A stretch of DNA of 64,000 bases, from NCBI GenBank assembly GCA_905221605.1, contig CAJNDS010000990.1, positions 286,501 through 350,500 of the forward strand, in the 5' to 3' direction. Of this stretch, positions 1-10,956 are shown piece after piece. Positions within the stretch are counted from its first letter, which is position 1. Each line of letters opens with the position of its first letter. The notes below the pieces were generated by a model that worked only from the letters and a program-made list of their open reading frames with translations, made no database searches and was not told the origin of the DNA. The position numbers were made by a program, and so were the translations under genes. Origin of the DNA: Symbiodinium natans. Its lineage: Eukaryota; Sar; Dinophyceae; Suessiales; Symbiodiniaceae.

Positions 1-224
1 CTTCCGGGTTTAGGCTTTTAAGAGTTAGGCTGTAGGGTTTAGGGCGCTTTAGGGTTTAGGGCTTAAGGTTTCGGGCTTAGGGTTTAGGGTTTAGGGCAAG
101 TCACACTAGTCACACTGAGGTCAGGTGTGTTTTGGATATAGAGGGCCGCCTCTACGGTATGTTGGGCTTGGGGGCCGGCAATCTGCTGAAGACCCTCAGC
201 CCTCAACCCTAAATCCTCGACCAG

Positions 225-292
225 AAACACATGGTCACATGACCTCCTTCCTGGGCAGCCTCTCTCTGAGTTATGGCCCGGTGACGGCTTAG
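225..292 (+). CDS. Candidate plus-strand exon
   Basis: Open frame between an ACCAG acceptor and a GTAGGT donor, reading N-T-W-S-H-D-L-L-P-G then QPLSELWPGDGL. CCCTCAA/CCCTAAA precedes it and a TTGAGGG array follows, the same bracketing as in the main gene. No recognised product. Confidence 0.3.
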
Positions 293-587
293 GTAGGTAT
301 TTGAGGGTTGAGGGTTGAGGGTTGTGGGTTTAGGGTTTCAACCTTGAACCCGAATCCCCTATACCCTCAACTCTCAACCCTACAGCCAAACACTTATCTT
401 AAAACCATAGACTCCGCCCTAATTAGCCCCTGCACGCTAAACCCTAAACCCATAAACCCCTAAACCATAAACCCCTAAACCCCTGAGCCCCTAAACCCCT
501 AAACACCTAAACCCCAACCCTCACACCCCAACCCACAACCCTAAACCCTAAACCCTGAACCCCTAAGCCTCCGCCTGCCTCCGTCAG

Positions 588-659
588 GTTCATCGGCCGG
601 ATCTTGAGAAGAAGTGAAGGCCGAAAGGTCTTCGGCCTGCCTTCGCTGACCCCCAAGGG
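588..659 (+). CDS. Candidate plus-strand exon
   Basis: CCGTCAG acceptor followed by G; GC donor. Reads FIGRILRRSEGRKVF then GLPSLTPK. CCCTAAA lies upstream and TTTAGGG downstream. Product unknown. Confidence 0.35.
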
Positions 660-1054
660 GCTTTTTCAGGGTTTAGGGGTTTAGGGATTTGGGTTCAGGC
701 TTTAGGGGCTTTTTTGAAGGGTTTGGGGGTTTACAGGGTTGAGGATATATGGGCTTAAATCGGGTTTCGGGTTCCGGTTTTTTCGAGGGGCTTATGTTAG
801 GGAAAATTCGCGGAGACTGCTGGGTTTAGAGATTAGGGCTTGATGGCTTTAGGGGACTGGGACTTTTGGGTTCGGATGCCGTGGGACCCAAATAAGCCTC
901 ACCACCAAACCCTTAAGACAAAAAAGACTAAGCCTGCAAAAGCCCTAAAAGGCTTGTACAAAAAACCCAGCCCTTAATGACGCGCTTAGAACCCTAAACC
1001 CTATAAACCCTATAAACCCTAAACCCTGTGAACCCTAAACACTAAACCCGACAG

Positions 1055-1135
1055 CCAGAGCGTTAGCTGCGAAGAGAGGGGCGCTTCTCCGGCTTCTCGG
1101 GCGGCTTTTCGGCCACCTGAGCACAGACTGAAGGG
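1055..1135 (+). CDS. Candidate plus-strand exon
   Basis: GACAG acceptor and GT donor (GTTCACAGG). Reads QSVSCEERGASPASRAAF then RPPEHRLK. The reverse frame is open as well, so the strand rests on the splice signals. The donor leads straight into the GGGTTCACA repeat. Confidence 0.3.
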
Positions 1136-1235
1136 GTTCACAGGGCTCACAGGGTTCACAGGGCTCACAAGGCACACAGGGTTCACAGGGTTCACAGGGT
1201 TCACAGGGTTCACAGGGTTCAGAGGGTTCAGAGGG
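1134..1235. repeat. GGGTTCACA tandem repeat
   Basis: About ten units of GGGTTCACA (or GGGCTCACA), starting at the donor of the candidate exon at 1055-1135. Confidence 0.9.
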
Positions 1236-1599
1236 TTCAGAGGGTTTAGGATTTAGGGGGTTGAGGGCCCTAAACGTACTAAACTTAAGACCCTAAACCT
1301 TAGGCCGGCTTGCGGCCTGAGCCGAAAACTCTAACCCCAGTCCCGCCACACTGAAACACCCTTCGAAGCCAGGGTCTAGGCGGTTGAGGGTGTCAGAACC
1401 TGGGGCTTGCTTTCACAGGGGTTGAAAGCTACCGGGGGTTTTAGAACTTTTCGGTCTACGGCTTCGGGATGCGATGATTCTCATGACCCTAGCAATACCC
1501 CTAAAACCTAAACCCTAACCCTAAACCCTAAACCCTAAACCGTATACCCTAAACCCTTAACTCTAACGGGGGCGCTTATATGGGATTTCGGCGAAACAG

Positions 1600-1718
1600 C
1601 TCCTCTCCGCCCAGCCGCCGGCTGGGTCTTTGCCAGCCTCGCCCGAGCCTGAGCGACATGTGCCCGCGCTCGGTGGGTGGCGGGTGTGTGTGGAGCGGCT
1701 TCGCGTCTCTCTGATGGG
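1600..1718 (+). CDS. Candidate plus-strand exon, 39 codons
   Basis: AACAG acceptor, GTAGGG donor, open throughout. Reads LLSAQPPAGSLPASPEPE then RHVPALGGWRVCVERLR. A CCCTAAA array (1500-1560) lies upstream and TTTGGG-like sequence downstream. The minus frame is also open over much of it. Confidence 0.35.
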
Positions 1719-1841
1719 GTAGGGGTTCGGGGTTTGGGTGTAGGGCTCGGTTTAGGGTGTGGGGTTTAGGACTTAGGGTTTTCGGGCTTGGGTTTAGGGC
1801 CGTCAAACCTTTCCACGTTTGGGCTGAGCTTTCGTGCGCAG

Positions 1842-1899
1842 GGATGTACCCGGCTAGGACTCGCCAATTTGATCCACTTTTATCGTCTGGCACCGAAGC
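1842..1899 (+). CDS. Candidate plus-strand exon
   Basis: GCGCAG acceptor followed by G, GTAAAC donor; reads GCTRLGLANLIHFYRLAPK. Its phase does not match the exon drawn at 1600-1718, so the two are not directly joined or one is wrong. Confidence 0.25.
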
Positions 1900-2980
1900 G
1901 TAAACGGACGACAGCTCCCATTCGACAGTCTCTTGCTTTTATTAGGTTTTGAAGGCTTGCACGTAGTCTTCTTTTTGAAAAACGAACGGGAAATCGGTTT
2001 AACTGCTCAGGAGGCTTTACTGCTCAGGGGCTCATAAGATATAATGGCGTGGGGTTACACTATTGACAAATGCCCCACCCTCAACGTGGGGTTGTTGGAT
2101 TTTAAGTCAACCACGTTCCTCGCCTCCTTGCCCAATGTCCTGCCCCGGTCTCCTGGGCCTGGTCCCTGGAGCCCATGAGTTCCAGAAACTAAGCTTGGAC
2201 TTCAGCCAGCTATCAAACTTGCAGGTGGCTGTTACATTCCGCAGGCCGTGCATAAGTCTTGTGTGGCAACACCTCTAAACTGGCTGGGCGCATGGGATGT
2301 AGGAAGAAGCAGAAGAGGTGGAACGTGAGCCATTGGATTCTCTCTGTCGCTGCCGCCGTTGGTTTGTCATCTCTGTAGACGCTGTGCCACCAAGGAGGTG
2401 CAAGAGGTGTGGTGGGGCGAGGGGTGAGCTCGCACTTGCTTTGCATGCGCTGCACGTCCTTCCATAGAAACGTGTCAAAGCTCCAGGACACCTAGCCGGT
2501 TGCACAGCGCAACAGGTGGTGAATGCAAGCTGTGTCTTCTGTCATGATCAATGTCGGCATGGACAAAGGACATTTGTGAGATGCGGCCACGGCGTCCTAC
2601 GCCAAAACGATGAGCTCCAAGGATGAGGACTCTGAGGCTGGACACATGCTTGCTTAATTGTGTCCCTGGTTGCACCCAGGAGGAGACGACAGTTTCAGAC
2701 CCACGACGTTCCAGCCGACTCCCTTGATGAACATTGCGGTAAGGGCCTGGCTTCATTCACAGAACACAAAAACAACACGACTCGAATGCCAGGCTTCAAC
2801 ACATCGATACAGCGAAGCCAGCAGCTGGTAGTTGAGATGCCTACCAGAAGTCAGACTAGCACCACTTCAAATGCACCTTGTCAACATCAAAAAAACGAAC
2901 CCGAAGCCGAAGCCCCAAAACCCAAACCTCCGCTAAGCTGTCACGCGGTGCGTCTTCCAGGTTAGCGGGAAAATCACCTA
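1900..2980. other. Repeat-poor stretch, no supported gene
   Basis: About 1 kb almost free of telomere-like repeats. Short open frames on both strands overlap, and I could not choose one. No splice-bounded segment stands out. Confidence 0.3.
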
Positions 2981-3470
2981 GAAAAGTTGCTTTTCGCAAA
3001 AAAAGTGGCTTTTCTGGAAAAGTGGTTTTTTTGGAAAAGTGGCTTTTCGCGGATGCTGCTCGCGCCAACGTCGCGAGAAAAGTCACGTTTCGCAAAAAGT
3101 GGCTTTTCGAGAAAGTGGCTTTTCTAGAAAAGCGGCTTTTCGCGGACGCTGCGCGCGCCAACGTCGCGAGACAACTCACTTTTCGCAAAAAGTGGCTTTT
3201 CGACAAAAGTGGCTTCTCGAGAAAAGTGGCTTTTCGAAGACGTTGTGCGCCCCCACGCCGCGAGAAAAGTCACTTTGTGTTTTTTAAAGAAAAGCTGCGT
3301 TTTCCAGAACAGCTTTCCAGAGACGTACGTGTTGTTGAAAACGCTGCGCGCCCCAATGCCGTGAGAAAGTTATTTTAACAAAAAACCGGTTGTTCTCGAA
3401 GAGTGGCTTTTCGAGAAAGGGTGGCTTTTGGGGAAAAATTGCTTTTCAGGAAAACGTTCTATATCTCCTC
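2980..3470. repeat. Degenerate GTGGCTTTTCGxxAAAA repeat, block 1
   Basis: Repeats of roughly 16-18 bases built on AAAAGTGGCTTTTCG, in higher-order units of about 100 bases containing the GC-rich sequence CGCGCCAACGTCGCGAG. All frames stay open because the repeat lacks stops, giving K-x-x-F-x-x-K patterns; this is probably not coding. Confidence 0.8.
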
Positions 3471-3570
3471 ACCCCAGTGAAAGATGTGCTATGCATGCAG
3501 AAGCCCCAAACCCTCTAAACTTAAAACCCAAACCCTGAACCCTACACCAAACCCTAAACCCAAATCCCAG

Positions 3571-3684
3571 AGAGCCCCACAAGGAAGTGCTGCGTATGGC
3601 TATCGTGCAGCTGTCCACGACAGCGAGAGAAGTGGCTACGCAAACCAAATCCACACGCAACGCCAAGAGACACAAAACTTCTAG
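3571..3684 (+). CDS. Candidate plus-strand exon
   Basis: After a TCCCAG acceptor, the frame reads EPHKEVLRMAIVQLSTTARE then VATQTKSTRNAKRHK, a helix-like basic stretch. CCCTAAA sequence lies directly upstream. The 3' end is approximate (a GC donor near 3685). No recognised domain. Confidence 0.35.
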   Translation, partial: RAPQGSAAYGYRAAVHDSERSGYANQIHTQRQETQNF

Positions 3685-3949
3685 CAGACACTGCCTTTTC
3701 CAGCTTTCAATAATACTACCTTCTCAAGCAACTTGCTTACACAACCCAGTAAGAAAAATATATTCGCAAAACAAATCATGGCTTTTCACGAAAATGGTAA
3801 CCGTCACAGAAGGTAGCTTTTCAAAAAGCCCTGCTTTCTTTAAAGAGCATAGCGGCGTGACAAAGATCAACTTTCGCGAAACCCGTCTTTCCGGGAAACA
3901 AAAGCAATGTCAGCACGAGTGGCTGTCAGAGATTTTTGGCAGAAAAAAA

Positions 3950-4262
3950 GAGAAGGTGGCTTTACTACAAAGGTGACTTTTCAAGAAGAGGGGCTTTTCG
4001 AAAACAATGCGCACACAGCGCCACGAGAAAAGTCACTTTTCGCAAGAGTGGCTTTTCGAGAAAAGTGTTTTTTTTCCGGGATGCCGCGCGCGCAACGCCT
4101 CGAGAAAAGTCACTTTTCGCAAAAAGTGGCTTTTCGAGAAAAGTGGCTTTTCACAGATGCTGCGCACGTGCCAACGTCGCGAGAAAAGTTACTTTTCGCA
4201 AAAGTGTTTTTTTCGAGAAAAGTTCTTTTCCGAGAAAAGTGGCTTTTCCGGAGCATGTTCCC
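3950..4262. repeat. Degenerate GTGGCTTTTCGxxAAAA repeat, block 2
   Basis: Same repeat family and same higher-order structure as block 1, separated from it by about 500 bases that include a candidate exon. Confidence 0.8.
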
Positions 4263-4414
4263 CGTAACCTCAAAAACACCCGCGCCAGCACAGAACCTCC
4301 GCACCCCCCCATAGAGTCAAGAACAAAAAAAAAACTAAGCAGGAATAACAAAAAAACAATACTATTCAAATAGAAATAACACTCAAAACAGAAATAATAA
4401 ACCAACAAAAACAA

Positions 4415-4484
4415 CCCTAAACCCTAAACCCTAAACCCTAAACCCTAAAACCCTAAACCCTAAACCCTAAACCCTAAGCCCTAA
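4415..4484. repeat. CCCTAAA array (intron 3' arm)
   Basis: About nine CCCTAAA units directly left of the candidate exon at 4507. Confidence 0.95.
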
Positions 4485-4506
4485 AATCTGGGCCGCGGGC
4501 GCCCAG

Positions 4507-4598
4507 CGACTTGGCGCGGGAGTTCGCGGTCGGAGCCGAGGCTGCCGTCCGCCGGGCGCTGCAAGACCGGGCGCGCTTGGGTGCCGGCCTGGATGAGG
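4507..4598 (+). CDS. Candidate plus-strand exon between opposed telomeric arrays
   Basis: A GC-rich 120-bp island sits between a CCCTAAA array (4415-4484) and a 240-bp TTTAGGG array. Plus frame after a CCCAG acceptor reads SDLAREFAVGAEAAVRRAL then QDRARLGAGLDE, helix-like. Model donor GA. The opposite strand is open but Pro/Arg-rich. Confidence 0.4.
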
Positions 4599-4601
4599 GA
4601 G

Positions 4602-4850
4602 GGTTTAGGGTTTAGGGTTTAGGGTTTAGGGTTTAGGGTTTAGGGTTTAGGGTTTAGGGTTTAGGGTTTAGGGTTTAGGGTTTAGCGTTTAGCGTTTAGG
4701 GTTTAGGGTTTAGGGTTTAGGGTTTAGGGTTTAGGGTTTAGGGTTTCTAAGGTTTAGGGTTTAGGGTTTAGGGTTTCTAAGGTTTAGGGTTTAGTGTTTC
4801 TAGGGATTTAGGGTTTAGGGTTTAGGTTTTAGGGTTTAGGGTTCAGGGTC
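4602..4850. repeat. TTTAGGG array (intron 5' arm)
   Basis: Long TTTAGGG run with a few variants (TTTAGCG, TTTCTAAGG) directly right of the same exon. Confidence 0.95.
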
Positions 4851-5353
4851 CCGGTACTGGGGGCGAGTTACATATGTACGAGGCTTTCATAGGGCTTTAA
4901 GGTGGAGTTTTCGCAGGGTGTTGAGGTTGGGGCGTTGGGGTGTTCAAAAGGGGTTTCAGGTTGGGGTGTTCACAGGGTGTTCAGGTTGGGTTGTCAGAGG
5001 GTTTTCAGGTTGGGTTTTCATTGGGTTTTCAGAAGGTACTAATCCAGTTTCGATGGGGATTTTTAGTCTCATAAACAGGTTTTTATCACTGTTTGACGGG
5101 TATGTATAGGGCTTGATAGGATTCAGTTGGGTTTCGCATAGGTTTGCAAGGTTTGGGGTCTTGTAGGCAAAGGGTTGTTGCTGAGGGTTGTTCGTCTTAC
5201 AGCGAAGGGTCTGCAGTGCTTCTCGGGCTTGTGGGGCACCGGCCGGCCTTGTGGCCTCAATGCACTCTTTTTGTCCATCATTGGGTTCCTAAACCCTAAA
5301 CCCCAAGCCCCAAACCCTCAACCCTAAACCCATCCTCTCTTTTGGAGATGAAG

Positions 5354-5458
5354 CTTGGACCCTGAAACCTATCACTGGGCGCCCTGCGGCGTCTGCGTGG
5401 AGGGCGATGCCTGGATAAGCCGCTGGCAGAGAGGGGTCTACCGGACTTGGGACTTCAG
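5354..5458 (+). CDS. Candidate plus-strand exon
   Basis: Reads LDPETYHWAPCGVCVEGDAW then ISRWQRGVYRTWDF, Trp/Cys-rich but without the repeat-module signature. GC donor (GCTTCTTGG). CCCTAAA sequence lies upstream; the TTTGGGG array begins 25 bases downstream. Confidence 0.4.
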
Positions 5459-5483
5459 GCTTCTTGGCTTCTCAACAGTGGCC

Positions 5484-5625
5484 TTGGGTTTGGGGTTTGG
5501 GGTTTGGGGTTTGGGGTTTGGGGTTTGGGGTTTGGGGTTTGGGGTTTGGGGTTTGGGGTTTGGGGTTTGGGGTTTGGGGTTTGGAGTTTGGGGTTTGGGG
5601 TTTGGGGTTTGGGGTTTGGGGTTTA
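5484..5625. repeat. TTTGGGG variant array
   Basis: About 20 near-perfect TTTGGGG units. The long L-G-F-G-V-W-G open frames here are translations of this repeat. Confidence 0.95.
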
Positions 5626-6222
5626 GAGGGTACATCTTCCTTTTCAACCTGAGTTTAGGGTTTAGGGTTAGGGCCCCATGCCCCAAACCCATCCGCTCCC
5701 CATACGCCCGAGATCGCCCAAGGCAGCAAGACAAAGACACGGCCACCGTCGCGACAGCCCACTCACGAACCAAGAGCCCTACGTGTAGTGCTAGGGCAGT
5801 CAGGGCAAAGGGGAGCTACAAGTAGAGAAATCAACATCTTCATATCTGTGTGTCAATGTTATATCTCAGGCATGCGCTCCTCAGCTTTAGCCATACAACC
5901 CCAAATGTCCCATACATCCTCCCGGCAGGCTTCGCTAACCCTAAACCCTAAACTCCAAACCCTAAACCCTACACACACGAAACCCCCCGCATCCACGCAA
6001 CGCACACCCACGCACTCAGACACAGAAAAGCAACAGGAAGATAAACAAAACCCTTATCCCCAAAAAAACCTAAAAGCCCTACAAGCCCCAAAACCCCCAA
6101 AAGCCCTAAAAACCCTGAAAGCCCTAAAAAACCCTAAACACCCTAAATGCCCTAAAAACCCTCCAAGCCCTAACAACCCGACAAGCCCGACAAAACTCAA
6201 AAGCTTTTGTTTGCCTCCGCAG

Positions 6223-6276
6223 GTTCGGCTGTCGCGAGCTCGGGCGCCTCCGGGTGTGAAGAATTTGAGGTGTTGG
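6223..6276 (+). CDS. Candidate plus-strand exon
   Basis: Strong acceptor (pyrimidines then CCGCAG-G) and GC donor; reads SAVASSGASGCEEFEVLG. CCCTAAA-type sequence upstream and a 315-bp TTTAGGG array downstream. Confidence 0.4.
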
Positions 6277-6279
6277 GCA

Positions 6280-6597
6280 GGGTTTAGGGTTTAGGGTTTG
6301 GGGTTTAGGGTTTAGGGTTTAGGGTTTTTAGGGTTTAGGGTTTAGGGTTTAGGGTTTAGGGTTTAGGGTTTAGGGTTTAGGGTTTAGGGTTAGGGTTTAG
6401 GGTTTAGGTTTAGGGTTTAGGGTTTAGGGTTTAGGGTTTAGGGTTTAGGGTTTAGGGTTTAGGGTTTAGGGTTTAGGGTTTAGGGTTTAGGGTTTAGGGT
6501 TTAGGGTTTAGGGTTTAGGGTTTAGGGTTTGGGGGGTTTGGGGTTTAGGGTTTAGGGTTTAGGGTTTAGGGTTTAGGGTTTAGGGTTTAGGGTTTAC
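6280..6597. repeat. TTTAGGG array, longest in the window
   Basis: About 315 bp of TTTAGGG with very few variants, following the candidate exon at 6223-6276. Confidence 0.95.
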
Positions 6598-6648
6598 GGG
6601 TGAAGAAGCGGCTTCATGGGCTGACTAAGGGGCTTTCGGGGGTGGCAG

Positions 6649-6689
6649 GTGCTCAAATTGCACTGCCGCGTACGTTGCTTTCGCATGCC
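6649..6689 (+). CDS. Candidate plus-strand micro-exon
   Basis: GGCAG acceptor followed by G and a GTGTTT donor; 41 nt reading VLKLHCRVRCFRM. Short, so chance is a real alternative. Confidence 0.25.
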
Positions 6690-7028
6690 GTGTTTGGGGT
6701 TTAGGGTCATTGTTGCCATTGCAAAGAAGACTCTCGCTGCATCACTTCCGGCGCCACAACTCAATGACTGCTGTTACGAATTCTATTGCAACGATTATCT
6801 GAGGACAATCTGAGTGCGCAAGGTTCTTGTTCTTAGAACTCGAGGCAACTTCGGGCTTAGGAGCTTAGGGCTTCGGGTTTCCTACTTCGAGGCGGCGATT
6901 TCCTTCTGGAATACATAAGGGCAGCCGCCTCTGACAAAGAGAGAGAGAGAGAGGGAAAGAGAGAGAGAGAGATGTATATATATTATATGTCTATACACAT
7001 ATACATATATATATATATACATTTTTTC

Positions 7029-7059
<31 letters not shown>

Positions 7060-8229
7060 CCCTAAGCCGGAACCTGTCTTTGGAAATGGTTTTGGAGGGC
7101 TTCTTTTGGGGGCACCTTGAATTTGCGAGTCTGAAGTGAGTGCCTGGCGGCCTGCCGTCATCCCTCAGCAACCGCAAACCCTAAAAGCACCTAAATGCCA
7201 CCTAAGAGAAGGCTAAGTGGGTAACAAAACAAGCCCTGCTTAAAAACTGAACAAACCCTACCATGGCCTCAGCTCGCAAGAAGGGCTAGCATCCTGGGCA
7301 AAGGTGGGGAGAACGGGGGGAGGGGGCGACAGGACAGGGATGCAAAGCGAAATGCAGAACAAACCCCCTAAACCCTAGCCCTAAACCTAAACCTAAACCT
7401 ATATCCTAAACCCTAAACCCTAAACCCTAAACCCTAAACCCTCAAACCCACACTTTTGCTTGGCGGAATCCTACACCCCCGGGCCTCGGCATCGGCCAGA
7501 GGAGGCTTGCATCCTGCGCTTTAAGCCCTGAAAACATACGCGGGTTTGGGGTTAGGCTTCAGGGTTCAGGGTTTAGGGTTTAGGGCAGGGTTTAGGGTTT
7601 GGGGTTCAGGGTTTGGGGGTTTAGGGTTTGTAGGTTTTGGGGGTTTGGGGTTTGGGTTTGTCCAGGCTCCCAGAAGGTCGGGGCTTCGCGAGCCTGTTGG
7701 GGGCTGCCAGGTTCAGGGTTTAGGGTTTAGGAATCAAGAGTTTAGGGTTTCGGGTTTGAGGGTGTGGATTAGCTTTTAGGCTGTAGCTTTGTGGGTTAGG
7801 GTCGGTTTTAAATATTAGGTTGTTGAGATTAGAGGGTACTGAGGTCAGGATTTACAGGTGCTTTAAAATCAGGGTCTAGATGTAACGACTTTCACTTCAG
7901 GGCTTAGGACAATGGATATCGATAGGACCAAGCCTGACACCATTGTGTTGTTTATGCCCTCAACAGTCTACCCCCCCCCCCCCCCCACAAAAAAATCTAA
8001 GCCCCTTAGCACTAAACTTTAAAACCCTAAACCCTAAACCTGAAAACCTAACCCCTAAACCTGAACCCTTGAACCCCACCAAACCCCACCGCTCTTTAAA
8101 GCCCTCGAGCCCACACACACCTCCCCTATACTCTAGACCCTAAACTTTAAACCCTAAACCCCAAACCCCAAAACCTAAACCCTAAACCCTAAACCCTAAA
8201 CCCTAAACCCTAAACCCTAAACTGCCAAG

Positions 8230-8311
8230 AGCGCCGCTGGCCATTTACATGGGCGCTCGAGGCTTCGACCGAGGTCTCCGACCGAGCGTCTCCACAGAAC
8301 AGTGAGGGAGG
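8230..8311 (+). CDS. Candidate plus-strand exon
   Basis: Follows a CCCTAAA array directly; GTAAAG donor. Reads RRWPFTWALEASTEVSDR then ASPQNSEG. Last plus-strand candidate before the palindromic array at 9.2-10.3 kb. Confidence 0.35.
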
Positions 8312-8519
8312 GTAAAGCCTCCCGCCTGCAGTGCCTGGCTACGCCTCAGACTTGGGGCGTAAGCCCACATATAATGACCCCAAACCCGGAGCCCGCAGTG
8401 GCGTCTTGGGGGGTACCCCCCCTCAACGGGGCCTGGCATCCCAGGCTATTCCAGGGACCCCCCCCCACCGAGCCTGTGCAGACCCACACGATTTTCCGGC
8501 CTTCGACCCTCTAGCAACT

Positions 8520-9060
8520 GACGCCCTGACCCCTCGCCCCCTGGCCCCCTGACCTGCTGGCCCCTCACCTATGTGCAAGCTTCCCTGCTAGCAAGGCCTG
8601 TAGAACACTGCCAGGCCTTTGCTGCCATCTTGCTTGGGAGCAGGGGCCGGCCGAGGCCCCTGCGACCCCCAGCCGTTTTGCGGTCCGTTGAGGACCCCCT
8701 CACACTTCATGAAACCCCAAAAGGCGGGGATCCAGGATTTGTCCGGACCCGTAATGAAACTGCGAGTTTTAGTATTCAAATGAACGGTTCTTGAGCCCTT
8801 CCATTTTGCTACGCGAAAGCCCGAACAAGGCCCACGAGCCACTAACATGCTCCCAAAGGCTCCAGGAGGCCGCTGGGACCCCCCCTGCTCTTACAGTTCT
8901 GGAAAGAAGTAAAGAGCAAGAAAGCCCCCCTTGAGGGGGGTTTGGGGGGTGAACCCTAAACCCTAAATGAGAATAGTTTGGGTGGTTGGGGCTGGGACTA
9001 CATGCTAACGCAAGCGAGCGGCCCAGGTGCTTTTAGCACCAGCGAGCTTCCCTTCTATAC
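8520..9060. other. GC-rich stretch, no supported gene
   Basis: Short overlapping open frames on both strands (about 70-86 codons) with Pro/Arg bias. Nothing recognised; lies just left of the palindromic array. Confidence 0.3.
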
Positions 9061-9162
9061 ACCCTAAACCCTAAACCCTAAACCCTAAACCCTAAACCCT
9101 AAACCCTAAACCCTAAACCCGAAACCCTAAACCCTAAACCCTAAACCTCTCTTTCATATAAT

Positions 9163-10320
9163 AATTTAAACCTTAATGACCTTCGTGGTTTAAGGCCCGG
9201 GGTTCGTGGTTTAAGGCCCGGGGTTCGTGGTTTAAGGCCCGGGGTTCGTGGTTTAAGGCAGGCCGTCCCCTTCGGCCTTAAATCACGAACCCCGGGCCTT
9301 AAACCACGAAGCCCGGGCCTTAAACCACGAATACCGGGCCCTTCAATTTAAACCTTAATGACCTTCGTGGTTTAAGGCCCGGGGTTCGTGGTTTAAGGCC
9401 CGGGGTTCGTGGTTTAAGGCCGGCCGTCCCCTTCGGCCTTAAATCACGAACCCCGGGCCTTAAACCACGAACCCCGGGCCTTAAACCACGAATACTGGGC
9501 CCTTTAATTTAAACCTTAATGACCTTCGTGGTTTAAGGCCCGGGCTTCGTGGTTTAAGGCCCGGGCTTCGTGGTTTAAGGCCCGGGCTTCGTGGTTTAAG
9601 GCCCGGGGTTCGTGGTTTAAGGCCCGGGGTTCGTGGTTTAAGGCCCGGGGTTCGTGGTTTAAGGCCCGGGCTTCGTGGTTTAAGGCCCGGGGTTCGTGGT
9701 TTAAGGCCCGGGGTTCGTGGTTTCAGGCCCGGGGTTCGTGGTTTAAGGCAGGCCGTCCCCTTCGGCCTTAAATCACGAACCCCGGGCCTTAAACCACGAA
9801 GCCCGGGCCTTAAACCACGAATACCGGGCCCTTCAATTTAAACCTTAATGACCTTCGTGGTTTAAGGCCCGGGGTTCGTGGTTTAAGGCCCGGGGTTCGT
9901 GGTTTAAGGCCGGCCGTCCCCTTCGGCCTTAAATCACGAACCCCGGGCCTTAAACCACGAATACTGGGCCCTTTAATTTAAACCTTAATGACCTTCGTGG
10001 TTTAAGGCCCGGGCTTCGTGGTTTAAGGCCCGGGCTTCGTGGTTTAAGGCCCGGGCTTCGTGGTTTAAGGCCCGGGGTTCGTGGTTTAAGGCCCGGGGTT
10101 CGTGGTTTAAGGCCCGGGGTTCGTGGTTTAAGGCCGGCCGTCCGTGGTTTAAGGCCCGGCGTTCGTGGTTTAAGGCCCGGGGTTCGTGGTTTAAGGCCCG
10201 GGGTTCGTGGTTTAAGGCCCGGGGTTCGTGGTTTCAGGCCCGGGGTTCGTGGTTTAAGGCCCGGTTCGTGGTTTAAGGCCCGGGGTTCGTGGTTTAAGGC
10301 CCGGGGTCGTGGTTTAAGGC
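9163..10320. repeat. 21-bp palindromic tandem array
   Basis: Units TTCGTGGTTTAAGGCCCGGGG appear in runs, then in reverse complement, with a CCGTCCCCTTCGG turn between. The block from AATTTAAACCTTAATGACC through the inverted runs repeats several times (starts near 9163, 9346, 9505, 9834, 9975). The final part is direct only. Strong hairpin potential. Confidence 0.95.
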
Positions 10321-10489
10321 CTCAAGGCCGGGTTTAGGGTTTCAAGGCCTCAAGGCCGGGTTTAGGGTTTCAAGGCCTCAAGGCCGGGTTTGGGTTTCAA
10401 GGCCTCAAGGCCGGGGTTTAGGGTTTCAAGGCCTCAAGGCCGGGGTTTAGAGTTTCAAGGCCTCAAGGCCGGGGTTTAGGGTTTCAAGA
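10317..10489. repeat. 28-29-bp tandem array
   Basis: About six copies of AAGGCCTCAAGGCCGGGTTTAGGGTTTC, each containing a short palindrome (GGCCTCAAGGCC variant) and one telomere-like unit. Confidence 0.9.
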
Positions 10490-10708
10490 GCCTGGGGAGG
10501 CTAACGCAGAGCTGCAAATGGCAAGAATATGAAGTTAATAATTTTAAGTGTGTTTGTTGTGTCCGTTCGTTTGGGCCTTTGAAATTGAGATGATTAGAGA
10601 ATACTTGTGTTTTTGTTTTCCCAATGTTATGGGATTCTCTGGGTGGGTGGGTGTTATATCAGAGCCGTAAAGAAACTTTACCATTAAATTACTCGATCCG
10701 GAGCTGCT

Positions 10709-10884
10709 GAACCCTAAACCCTAAACCCTAAACCCTAAACCGTAAACCCTAAACCCTAAACCCTAAACCCCAAACCCCAAACCCCAAAACCTAAACCCTA
10801 AACCCTAAACCCTAAACCCTAAACCCTAAACCCTAAACCCTAAACCCTAAACCCTAAACCCTAAACCCTAAACCCTAAACCCTA
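10709..10884. repeat. CCCTAAA array
   Basis: About 175 bp, with a short CCCCAAA interruption, immediately left of the candidate exon at 10886. Confidence 0.95.
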
Positions 10885-10885
10885 C

Positions 10886-10956
10886 CCCCCACCCGCCCCC
10901 TGCCTCTGCGAACTCCTCGGCTTGCTGATCTTCGACCAGGTTGTGGTCCTCCTCGT
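10886..10956 (-). CDS. Candidate minus-strand exon (acidic)
   Basis: CTAG acceptor, GTAGGG donor; reads EEDHNLVEDQQAEEF then AEAGGGW. CCCTAAA array (10709-10884) on the left and TTTAGGG on the right. First minus-strand candidate after the palindromic array. Confidence 0.35.

Noticed and set aside
5355-5825. 156-codon open frame rich in L-G-F-G-V-W-G
   Set aside because: The middle is the TTTGGGG array. Only the first 35 codons (5354-5458) look like an exon.
4415-6600. A chromosome end (true telomere)
   Set aside because: Arrays are short, interrupted, in both orientations and spread over all 64 kb between coding-like islands; this is interstitial.
9163-10320. CRISPR-like or operator array
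   Set aside because: 21-bp units are contiguous, reverse orientation repeatedly and lack spacers.
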